Positions 8,353-14,896 of a stretch of DNA of 35,494 bases are shown here, piece by piece. The translations under genes were made by a program, and so were the position numbers. The DNA is from an uncultured Actinomycetes bacterium (GTDB taxonomy: Bacteria > Actinomycetota > Acidimicrobiia > Acidimicrobiales > Microtrichaceae). How positions within the stretch are numbered: the stretch's first letter is position 1; each line of letters begins with the position of its first letter. Under the pieces are notes generated by a model that saw only the letters and a list, made by a program, of their open reading frames with translations, did no database searches and was not told the origin of the DNA. Location of the stretch: NCBI GenBank assembly GCA_903925745.1, contig CAIYGQ010000225.1:1-35494 (forward strand). Direction: 5' to 3'.

Positions 8353-9505
8353 TCAGGACCCGGGTCGACCCGCCTGCGGCCTTCGCCCGGTAGAGCGCAT
8401 CGTCGGCGGCGGCGATCGGGAACGGATGCCGGGACGACGGCTGGCAGCCCACCGACGCCGTCACGCTCGCCCCCCCGACGCGGACCTCGGCGATCGAGGC
8501 GACCAGCCGGTCGGCGATCGAGGTCAGGTCGTCGTCCGACGCCCCCGGGCAGAGCACGACGAACTCATCGCCCCCCCATCGGCACACGACGTCACCCGGG
8601 CGGATCGAGCCGCGGATCGAGATCCCGATGTTGGCGAGCAGTTCGTCGCCGACCGCGTGGCCGTGACGATCGTTCACCGCCTTGAAGTCGTCGAGGTCGA
8701 CGAGGATCAGTCCAGTCGGTGGCAGCTCGGTCGTGCTCACCCGGGTCGGGTCGGCGCCGAGCCAGCGCTCCAGACCGGATCGGTTCAACAGTCCGGTGAG
8801 CGCATCGATGTCGGCCCGCTCCGTTTCGGCCAGCAGCGCGTCACGGGTCACCGCCAGGGTGCGTTGTTGATCCTCGAGCCGTTGGACCAGCACCGCAGTG
8901 GCCGCGGCGATCGCCTGTTGGCCACTCGAAGGCCCCAGGTGTCGACAGTCGGCGATCGCCTCGACGAGTCGTTCAGCGGTGGTGCGGTCCAGACCGCCGC
9001 CGAGCAGGTCGACGTACCGCTGTGCATGGTCCGTGACGGCCTCGTGGTCGAAGGTGAGGTGCGCACGGAACCGGCGCCCCGACTCGACGTCGAGCGACGA
9101 CTCGTCCAGCACGACCAGGTCGTCACCCCCCACGTAGACGGACATGCTCGTCGACAGGAGCAGCGTCCCCCACTCCGATGCGAGGGGGTGGTCGTCGTCC
9201 AGGACGACGGACCGGACGCCCGGGACGACGACCTGGTCCCCGGCATAGGCCACCACGGCCGTGACACCGGACGCAGCGAGCGATGCGTAGCGCTCCGCCG
9301 ACTGGGCGAAGTAGTGCGCCCGTTGGAAGGTGGAGACGAGCACGGCATCGGAGCCGATGCGGGCGGCGTAGTGCTCCACGGCGCGGGACAGGGTGGTGAG
9401 CGTCGGCTTGGAGAGGGGCTGTCCGACGCCTCTCGGGAGAGAGCTCGGGGTCACGTCGTGGCCAGGCCCATCGGTCGCATCGCTTGGTCCAACTGGTGCT
9501 CCCAT
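8345..9505 (-). CDS. DICT-domain diguanylate cyclase (GGDEF)
   Basis: A 386-residue protein from the ATG at 9505; the frame extends to 9601, but that would place the palindromic repeat inside the gene. Residues about 38-160 match the DICT sensory domain: LSRAVEHYAARI, VLVSTFQRAHYFAQSAERYASLA, then HPLASEWGTLLLS. Residues 230-386 form a GGDEF domain with DALTGLLNRSGL, VDLDDFKAVNDRHGHAVGD, the active-site GGDEF at 311-315 and the RxxD inhibitory site RPGD at 302-305, five residues upstream. It should therefore make c-di-GMP from two GTP with product feedback. There are no membrane segments, so sensing is cytoplasmic; DICT ligands are not well known. No EAL or HD-GYP phosphodiesterase gene is present in this window. 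Confidence 0.92.
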   Translation of the reverse strand: MGAPVGPSDATDGPGHDVTPSSLPRGVGQPLSKPTLTTLSRAVEHYAARIGSDAVLVSTFQRAHYFAQSAERYASLAASGVTAVVAYAGDQVVVPGVRSVVLDDDHPLASEWGTLLLSTSMSVYVGGDDLVVLDESSLDVESGRRFRAHLTFDHEAVTDHAQRYVDLLGGGLDRTTAERLVEAIADCRHLGPSSGQQAIAAATAVLVQRLEDQQRTLAVTRDALLAETERADIDALTGLLNRSGLERWLGADPTRVSTTELPPTGLILVDLDDFKAVNDRHGHAVGDELLANIGISIRGSIRPGDVVCRWGGDEFVVLCPGASDDDLTSIADRLVASIAEVRVGGASVTASVGCQPSSRHPFPIAAADDALYRAKAAGGSTRVLSD

Positions 9506-9565
9506 GCCGCAGGAACCTACCGCGCCCGCGGCGCCGATGACCGCCCGACCACCTCCCCTCCATGG

Positions 9566-9613
9566 CGTTTCGGTGCGTTCGGCGCCCGATCCGGTGCCCA
9601 ATGCACCGAAACG
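9566..9613. repeat. Palindromic repeat, copy 1
   Basis: A 48-base imperfect palindrome: 21-base arms (9566-9586 and 9593-9613) around a 6-base loop CGATCC. The outer 11 bases pair perfectly (CGTTTCGGTGC with GCACCGAAACG); overall 18 of 21 positions are Watson-Crick, and two of the other three would be G-U pairs in plus-strand RNA. The right arm is identical to that of copy 2. It lies between the stop of the 175-residue lipoprotein gene (9686) and the DICT-GGDEF start (9505). There is no T run. Confidence 0.92.
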
Positions 9614-9685
9614 GGGATTGGAACCGGCGGTCCGAGAGGAGTGGGCGGTCGGAGGGGGAGCTCGTCGCCTCGGTAGCTCGTCGCC

Positions 9686-10213
9686 TCAGTAGATGGTGAA
9701 CGAGCTGCGGTCGACCTCGAAACCGACGGCCTGGTCGTCGTCGGTCAGGGACGGGACCACACACTTCACGGACGACGCGGCGCTGGTGCAGCGCAGGTCG
9801 CCGAACTCGATGGAGTCACCGGCGGGAAGCTCCTCCGCCGTGCCGGTGAGCGCTCCGCCGGCGCAGGTGCCCTCGACCTGACCGCCGGTGGCCACCGTGA
9901 GGCTCGGGAAGGCGGGGGACTCGCAGCTCGCCGCCGTGTCCGGAAGGTCGGGCCAGTCGGCGTCGGGGACGTCGCAGCGGGCGAAGCCCTCGACGATCTC
10001 GCAGGTGACCGATCCATCCGGTGAGGCGAACCGCGTGTCCACGGTGACAGTCCGGGTCGACCCGGCGACGGTCGTGGAGCTCGCGGTGGTCGTCGGTGCG
10101 CTCGACGCCGATGTCGAGGTGGTCGTCGAACCGGACTCGGAACCACCACACGCAGCGGTTCCCAGGGCCAGGACGGCGATGACGGACAGGACCAGAGTCT
10201 GACGGAGGCGCAT
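9686..10213 (-). CDS. Small lipoprotein with DUF6636-like Cys-rich domain
   Basis: A 175-residue protein from an ATG at 10213. The N-terminus MRLRQTLVLSVIAVLALG leads into lipobox GTAAC, so it should be a lipid-anchored exported protein. A Ser/Thr-rich linker (about 25-55) tethers a compact C-terminal domain with paired cysteines: FASPDGSVTCEI, GFARCDVPDADW, SCESPAFPS, GTCAGG, LRCTSAASSVKCVV and a final FEVDRSSFTIY. The order matches the neighbouring 226-residue lipoprotein motif for motif, although identity is low. It resembles the actinobacterial DUF6636-type domain, whose function I do not know; the even number of cysteines suggests disulfides. Palindromic repeats flank the gene on both sides. 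Confidence 0.8.
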   Translation of the reverse strand: MRLRQTLVLSVIAVLALGTAACGGSESGSTTTSTSASSAPTTTASSTTVAGSTRTVTVDTRFASPDGSVTCEIVEGFARCDVPDADWPDLPDTAASCESPAFPSLTVATGGQVEGTCAGGALTGTAEELPAGDSIEFGDLRCTSAASSVKCVVPSLTDDDQAVGFEVDRSSFTIY

Positions 10214-10253
10214 CTCCCGAACCTAGTCGCTACCCCTCCGTCACCCCTCCGCC

Positions 10254-10305
10254 GGCGTTTCGGTGCATTCGGCACCAGAAGCGGTGCCCAATGCACCGAA
10301 ACGCC
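10254..10305. repeat. Palindromic repeat, copy 2
   Basis: The core 10256-10303 has the same 21-6-21 geometry as copy 1, with loop AGAAGC. Twenty of 21 stem positions pair, and the outer GG/CC adds two more base pairs, making this the most perfect copy. It lies between the stop of the 226-residue lipoprotein gene (10351) and the start of the 175-residue lipoprotein gene (10213). Left arms of copies 1 and 2 differ at two of 21 bases; right arms are identical; loops differ. There is no T run. Confidence 0.94.
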
Positions 10306-10350
10306 CGTGAGGACCGGCGGGGCGGGGGCCGGTTGGGGGTGGGTGGTTGG

Positions 10351-11031
10351 TCAGAAGATCCGGTAGCCCTGGCGGGACAGGGCGAACCCGGCTCCGTTGT
10401 CGACGTTGCTGCAGACCATCTCCACCTCGGTCGACACGCACCGGATCGCACCGCTCTGGATGCCTGCGCCGTAGGGGAGGGGCGGCTCGTCGGAGAGGGC
10501 GGTGTCGCCTGCGCACACGAACCCGGCGTTGCCGCTCGGATCGATGGAGATGCCCTGGCCGTAGTCCAGTTCACACCCGGAGGAGGGTGGCGGTGACCAG
10601 TCGCGCTCCCGGATGTCGCAGCGGGCGCCGGATCCGTCGATGTAGCAGCCGATGTTGCCGGACGGCGACTGGAACCCGGTCAGTGAACCATCCACGTTGC
10701 GAACCGTCTGCGGCACCGGGATGACGGGCTCACCAGGATCGGGTTCACCGGATCCGGGAGCGGGAGTGGGTGCCCGATCGTCCGCCGGGTCCGTCGTCCC
10801 GGTGGGTTCGGAGGCACCTCGTGGCGAGGTCGTCGAGGGCGACGTGGTCGGGGCCGACGTCGTCGAGGTCAGGGTGTCGGGCGGGCCGGCTTCCTTCGAG
10901 GAACCGCACGACACCGCCGCGATGGCGACCGCCACCACCAGGGTGAGGGCCAGCGCAACTCTGAGGTGTGGCCCGCCCGCCCCGTCATCGGGCCGACGGG
11001 CCGGAGCAGTGGCAGTCGAGTGGATCGGCAT
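10351..11031 (-). CDS. Lipoprotein with DUF6636-like domain, paralogue of the next gene
   Basis: A 226-residue protein from the ATG at 11031; the open frame continues to 11118, but that would read through palindrome copy 3. After a basic N-terminus, LRVALALTLVVAVAIAAVSC forms the export signal with a lipobox Cys. A long Thr/Pro/Glu-rich linker follows. The C-terminal domain (about 115-226) reads FQSPSGNIGCYI, ARCDIRERDW, CELDYGQGISI, AGFVCAGDTAL, LPYGAGIQSG, IRCVSTEVEMVCSN and GFALSRQGYRIF. This is the typical actinobacterial DUF6636-like pattern with paired cysteines. It should sit on the outer face of the membrane; function unknown. The downstream gene is a diverged paralogue, suggesting tandem duplication. 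Confidence 0.83.
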   Translation of the reverse strand: MPIHSTATAPARRPDDGAGGPHLRVALALTLVVAVAIAAVSCGSSKEAGPPDTLTSTTSAPTTSPSTTSPRGASEPTGTTDPADDRAPTPAPGSGEPDPGEPVIPVPQTVRNVDGSLTGFQSPSGNIGCYIDGSGARCDIRERDWSPPPSSGCELDYGQGISIDPSGNAGFVCAGDTALSDEPPLPYGAGIQSGAIRCVSTEVEMVCSNVDNGAGFALSRQGYRIF

Positions 11032-11080
11032 GGGCGAACCGTACCGTCGGGCCGGGCCCGCGAACCGGGTTGCCTCGGGA

Positions 11081-11125
11081 TTCGGTGCGCCGGACGCCGC
11101 ATGCGGCGCCGAGCGCACCGAAACG
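11081..11125. repeat. Palindromic repeat, copy 3 (diverged, inverted orientation)
   Basis: A palindrome of 21-base arms (11081-11101 and 11102-11122) with no loop, centred on the perfect 12-mer GCCGCATGCGGC; 18 of 21 positions pair. The right side (11105-11125) matches the reverse complement of the left arm of copy 1 at 20 of 21 bases, so this copy is inserted in the opposite orientation or its halves evolved separately. It lies between the STAS stop (11152) and the lipoprotein start (11031). Confidence 0.82.
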
Positions 11126-11151
11126 CGCAGTTGGCCGTCGAGCGGCGTCGG

Positions 11152-11532
11152 TCAGGCGGCGGAGACGGTGGTGTCGCCGGGGCGCAGGTACCGCTCGAAG
11201 GCCTCAGTGGCCTCGAGCACACCGGCCGAGGCGCCGCGCAGTCCGTCGACCACGACCGATGCGCCCCGACGCTGCAGCGTCGAGCGCAACCGGGAGATGA
11301 GCCGCATGCCGCCGGCGGTCTGGATGTCGGCGTCGGACACGTCGATCACCAGGTCCGACGGGTCGGCCAGGAGCATCTCCTCGACCGCACGGGCCAGGTC
11401 GTCGACCGACTCGGCGTGGACCACGCCGGAGAGCACGAGCCGGCCGTGCCGACCAGCCGTCCCCAGGTCCAACACGTCGGCCTCGATGGAGAGGGTGCGG
11501 TGCCGTTCGGTGGTCTCGGTGACGAGCAACAT
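11152..11532 (-). CDS. STAS-domain protein (anti-sigma factor antagonist-like)
   Basis: A 126-residue protein from an ATG at 11532 with a perfect AGGAGG (11538-11543) five bases upstream. The fold pattern is STAS: a first strand pair ending RLVLSGVVHAESVDDLARAVEEML, then LVIDVSDADIQTAGGMRLISRLRSTLQRRGASVVVDGL. In anti-sigma antagonists such as SpoIIAA the DS motif holds a phosphorylatable Ser; here the equivalent position is Thr72 (QTAGG), which could still be phosphorylated. No kinase or anti-sigma gene is next to it. It diverges from the secreted protein/transport locus across 167 bases, so it could share regulation with that locus, but this is only positional. Cytoplasmic; partner unknown. 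Confidence 0.78.
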   Translation of the reverse strand: MLLVTETTERHRTLSIEADVLDLGTAGRHGRLVLSGVVHAESVDDLARAVEEMLLADPSDLVIDVSDADIQTAGGMRLISRLRSTLQRRGASVVVDGLRGASAGVLEATEAFERYLRPGDTTVSAA

Positions 11533-11537
11533 GTGTG

Positions 11538-11543
11538 CCTCCT
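11538..11543 (-). promoter_or_regulatory. Consensus ribosome binding site of the STAS gene
   Basis: The minus strand reads AGGAGG five bases before the ATG at 11532. It is a full consensus match and fixes the start. The divergent region 11544-11684 between this gene and the transport locus must hold promoters for both directions; I could not identify convincing -35/-10 pairs. Confidence 0.75.
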
Positions 11544-11684
11544 GTTCGCCTACTCATCTATCGATCGGACGGGCCCGGGTGGATGCTGAGCTTTTCGTCA
11601 CAACTCCCCGGACCGGCGCCGCGACCGCCCTGGCACGGAGCAGCCACTAGTGTCCGGAGAACAGCGTTCACCGACACGTCCGGG

Positions 11685-11690
11685 GGGAGG
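11685..11690 (+). promoter_or_regulatory. Ribosome binding site deciding the start of the 491-residue secreted protein
   Basis: GGGAGG lies nine bases before the GTG at 11700. It supports this start over the longer open frame back to 11535, because only the GTG places a signal-anchor segment near the N-terminus. Confidence 0.65.
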
Positions 11691-11699
11691 TCGGGGCTC

Positions 11700-13175
11700 G
11701 TGGTTCGACGGGCAGGCAGACGGTCAGGCAACGGGGAGACCGCGCGCCGAGCAGGCGCAGCCGCGCTCGCCGTGCTCGCAGTGGGCGCGTTCGCGCTGTC
11801 CGCCGCCCCGGTGGCATCCGACGGCGTGGCCCGCGGCAGCGCGCAGGCGAGTGCCGACACCTTCTCGCTGAGCATGAAGGCGGCGAACGCCACCATCGGA
11901 GTGGCCTACGGCCGCTCCCTCGCCCGCTACCAGGACCGCACCGGCAGCTCCGAGGCCCGGGCGCTGGACCTGGGCGCGCTCCCGACGCTGTTCGGCGGTC
12001 CGCAGTGTGACGGGTCGCCGCCACTCCTGCCGCCCACCGCGTTGCCGCCGGTCACCTCGGCGGACTCGACCCTGGCGGGCGCCGACCAGAGCCGTCGGGC
12101 GCAGGTGTTCCAGCCGGGGATCGGCGGCGAGCCGAACGGCGGTCCCGTCGGGTTCCAGGACGCAACGGCCACGGCGTTGCCGTCCAGCCGTGCCGTGACC
12201 GAGTCGGTGCCCGCCGACGTGTTCCTGGTCGCACTCGTCGGCGGCCGCACCGAGACCTCGGCCCAGCTCGTCGACGGCGTGCGGGAGGCCCGGGCGGTGG
12301 TGACCGCCGACGAGCTCCGGGTCCTCGGCGGCCTGTTCACCCTGCGGGAGCCACGTTGGGAGGCCGTCGCCCGGTCGGGCGCACGGGAGGAGACGAGCTC
12401 GACGTTCACGTTCGCGTCGGCGACCGTGCTCGGGATCGAACGGCCCGTCGCCCAGGTGTTCGCCGACCTGCGGGGCTTCGAGGATGGCATCGAGCAGCTC
12501 CTGGCGCCGCTCGGCGTCGATCTGACGCTGCCGACCACCGAGGTCGTGGAGGGCGGGATCCGTGTCACGCCGATCGGCTTCCGGGTCGTCGAGCCCCCGT
12601 TCGGGCGCGACGTCCTGGTCCCGTTCCTCGGACGGATCGATCCGCTGGTCCAGGCGCTCCGCAAGGAACTCGTCGAACAGGACTGCAAGAACGACGTGGT
12701 GCTGACCGTCGTCGACATCCTCTTGGGCGTCCTGGGGGGATCCGGCAGCATCGAGATCCTGGCCGGCGGGGTCGAGGCGGTCACCGACGACACCGACTTC
12801 TCCGCTCCGCCGCCGCTGCCGGCGCTGGCCGAGCCACCGGTCGAGGTGGCGCCCGAGACCACCGTGGCCGAGCCGGTTCCGGACATCCCCTTGGATGATC
12901 CGTTCGTCGTGACCGACACCGTCCCCCCGCTCGAGTTGGGTGTGGGCGAGCTCGGGCTGGGGGACACCTCGGTCGCCGCCGCTCCGGTCGTGGCCCAGGT
13001 CGAGCGGGCCCGGGCCGAGGAGGCCGCACTCCCATCGGTCATCGGCAACCGCTTCGAGGACGGCACGGCGGGCCGCGCCGGCGTCGCGGTCGGCACCATC
13101 GCCCTGTTGGGCGCAGTGGGGCTGTCGGTCGCCGACCGGGTGGTCGGACGGCGTTCGAGGAGAACGATCACGTGA
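11700..13175 (+). CDS. Secreted or membrane-anchored protein of unknown function in the Liv locus
   Basis: A 491-residue protein from a GTG at 11700 supported by its ribosome site. It has an Arg-rich N-terminus and a hydrophobic Ala-rich segment (about 16-38) that could be a signal peptide or anchor. The large extracellular region includes a Pro-rich patch (CDGSPPLLPPTALPP), a strand-rich middle and DCKNDVVLTVVDILLGVLGG. An acidic Pro/Val-rich stretch follows (about 375-430), then a C-terminal hydrophobic helix (VGTIALLGAVGLSVADRVV) with a basic tail. This sorting layout suggests a protein held at the cell surface by one or both ends. I do not recognise the family. It overlaps the binding-protein gene by four bases, which ties it to the ABC uptake system. 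Confidence 0.75.
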   Translation: MVRRAGRRSGNGETARRAGAAALAVLAVGAFALSAAPVASDGVARGSAQASADTFSLSMKAANATIGVAYGRSLARYQDRTGSSEARALDLGALPTLFGGPQCDGSPPLLPPTALPPVTSADSTLAGADQSRRAQVFQPGIGGEPNGGPVGFQDATATALPSSRAVTESVPADVFLVALVGGRTETSAQLVDGVREARAVVTADELRVLGGLFTLREPRWEAVARSGAREETSSTFTFASATVLGIERPVAQVFADLRGFEDGIEQLLAPLGVDLTLPTTEVVEGGIRVTPIGFRVVEPPFGRDVLVPFLGRIDPLVQALRKELVEQDCKNDVVLTVVDILLGVLGGSGSIEILAGGVEAVTDDTDFSAPPPLPALAEPPVEVAPETTVAEPVPDIPLDDPFVVTDTVPPLELGVGELGLGDTSVAAAPVVAQVERARAEEAALPSVIGNRFEDGTAGRAGVAVGTIALLGAVGLSVADRVVGRRSRRTIT

Positions 13176-14896
13176 GCGACGGGTCACCCCGCGGTGGGGC
13201 CCGCGACCGGTTGTTCCGCGGCTACGGGCCGCTGATCGGGTTCACGGCGGTGTTCCTGGCGATCGCGGTGCTGGTGCCCAGCCAGCAGCGGGAGGTCCGG
13301 GTGGAGCCGGGTGGAGCTGGCGGCACGGGCGGGCTCGACGCCGAGGTGGCCGGCATCACGGACGAGGCGCTCGACCCCGCTGCGGCCGGTGCCGACGCGG
13401 CGGCCGTCGGCGCCGACCCGACGGCGGGTGTCGACCCGGGATCGGTGGCCGGCGGCGGTCCGGGGGGTCCGGGGTCGGTGGGCGGTGGACCGGGCGGTCC
13501 AGCCGGTGCGAACCGGGGCCCGGCCTCGGTCGCCGGATGCGGCCCACAGCAGGTGCCGGGTGATCCGTACTCGCCGATCTGTGTCCGGTTCAGCGGAGGC
13601 AACGGTGGGTCGACCGGCCGCGGCGTGACGGGCGATGCGATCACGGTCTCGGTGCGGATCGAGGGGTTCTCGAACGGACTGCTCGACGCCGTGTCGCGGG
13701 TGGCGAACGCCAAGATCCCCAACGAGAGCCCCGAGTTGATCCGTCGCACGGTCGAGGGGCTCGTCGAGTACTTCAACCGCCGGTTCCAGTTCTACGGCCG
13801 GAAGTTCAAGCTCGTCGTCTACAGCGGCAAGGGCGACGTGTTGAAGGAGATCACCGGCGGTGGACAGGAGGGTGCGCAGGCTGACGCGCTCAAGGTGTCC
13901 CAGGAGATCCAGGCGTTCGCGGACGTCTCAGCGGTGTCGCCGGTGTACGCCGACGCCCTGTCGTCGAAGGGCGTCGTGAACGTCGGCGCCCCGTTCACAT
14001 CGCGCGAGTGGATGGCGCAGCGCCGGCCGTTCGCGTGGAGCCAGTTCCCGGACTGTTCGACGATCGTCGAGAGCGTCGCGAGCTACTACGTGACGAAGAT
14101 GGCGGGTCGGCCGGCGGCACTCGCCGGCGGCAACCTGAAGGGCCAGCCGCGCCGCGCTGCGATCATCGCCCCCGAGAACTCCTGGTACCAGGAGTGCGTC
14201 CGGAGCGGGGTCGGGATCGCTGAGCGTGCCGGGAAGGCCGGCGACATCGTCGTGAACTCGAAGTACGTGCTCGACATCCCGAAGATGTCGGGTCAGGCGG
14301 ACTCGCTCGTCCGCCAGCTCAAGGACCAGCGCGTGACCAGTGTCATCTGCGGTTGCGACCCGCTGATCATGACGTTCCTGACCGCGAAGGCCCGGGAACA
14401 GGGTTACGAACCCGAGTGGGTGATCAGCGGCGTGGCGCTCGTCGACAACGACCTGATCGGCCAGATCCTCCAACAGGACCAGTGGGCGCGTTCCTTCGGC
14501 GTGTCCTTCGCCGGGCCGGCGCAGGCGGCGGGTCAGGGGCTCGGCTACCGCGCGTACAAGTCGGTGCGTCCCGACGAGCCGTCGATCGGCGTCGAACTCA
14601 TCTACAACCAGCTGTACCTGCTCGCGATCGGGGTGCAGGGGGCCGGACCGAACCTGAACCCGCAGAGCTTCGAGCAGGGGATGTTCAACTACCCGCGCCG
14701 CACCGGGCCGTACGGGACCTGGGGGTTCGGACCCGGTGACTACACCACGGCGGACGACGCCCGTGAGGTGTTCTGGAACCCGAGGGTCAACTCGGTCCAG
14801 ACCCGCTCGCCGGGCGCCTACCAGGACCCGAACGGCGGCGCCCGGTTCCCGATCGGGAAGTGGCCGGGGTCGCCGCCGAGGTCGGCGGCCGGGTGA
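13172..14896 (+). CDS. Membrane-tethered Liv-type periplasmic binding protein
   Basis: A 574-residue protein from a GTG overlapping the previous stop (GTGA), with GAGGAG nine bases upstream. A single N-terminal membrane segment (about 21-38, IGFTAVFLAIAVLV) replaces a lipobox. A Gly/Pro/Ala-rich linker of roughly 80 residues follows. The ligand-binding domain (about 145-560) has the type I periplasmic-binding fold pattern: GDAITVSVRI, FYGRKFKLVVYSGKGD, FADVSAVSPVYADALSSKGVVNVG, SWYQECV, VTSVICGCDPLIMTFLTAKAREQGYEPEWVISG and VELIYNQLYLLAIGVQGAG. It should capture substrate outside the membrane and deliver it to the fused permease encoded next, whose GTG overlaps this stop. Ligand is unknown: the family binds branched-chain amino acids, amides, urea, aromatics and other compounds. 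Confidence 0.9.
   Translation: MSDGSPRGGARDRLFRGYGPLIGFTAVFLAIAVLVPSQQREVRVEPGGAGGTGGLDAEVAGITDEALDPAAAGADAAAVGADPTAGVDPGSVAGGGPGGPGSVGGGPGGPAGANRGPASVAGCGPQQVPGDPYSPICVRFSGGNGGSTGRGVTGDAITVSVRIEGFSNGLLDAVSRVANAKIPNESPELIRRTVEGLVEYFNRRFQFYGRKFKLVVYSGKGDVLKEITGGGQEGAQADALKVSQEIQAFADVSAVSPVYADALSSKGVVNVGAPFTSREWMAQRRPFAWSQFPDCSTIVESVASYYVTKMAGRPAALAGGNLKGQPRRAAIIAPENSWYQECVRSGVGIAERAGKAGDIVVNSKYVLDIPKMSGQADSLVRQLKDQRVTSVICGCDPLIMTFLTAKAREQGYEPEWVISGVALVDNDLIGQILQQDQWARSFGVSFAGPAQAAGQGLGYRAYKSVRPDEPSIGVELIYNQLYLLAIGVQGAGPNLNPQSFEQGMFNYPRRTGPYGTWGFGPGDYTTADDAREVFWNPRVNSVQTRSPGAYQDPNGGARFPIGKWPGSPPRSAAG

Noticed and set aside
11631-11653. A TGGCAC / TAGTGT pair before the secreted-protein gene as a possible promoter
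   Set aside because: Spacing is about 11 bases, too short for a housekeeping promoter.
13435-13515. GGC/GGT/CCG-rich low-complexity DNA as a repeat array
   Set aside because: It is the coding DNA for the Gly/Pro linker of the binding protein and shows no fixed period.
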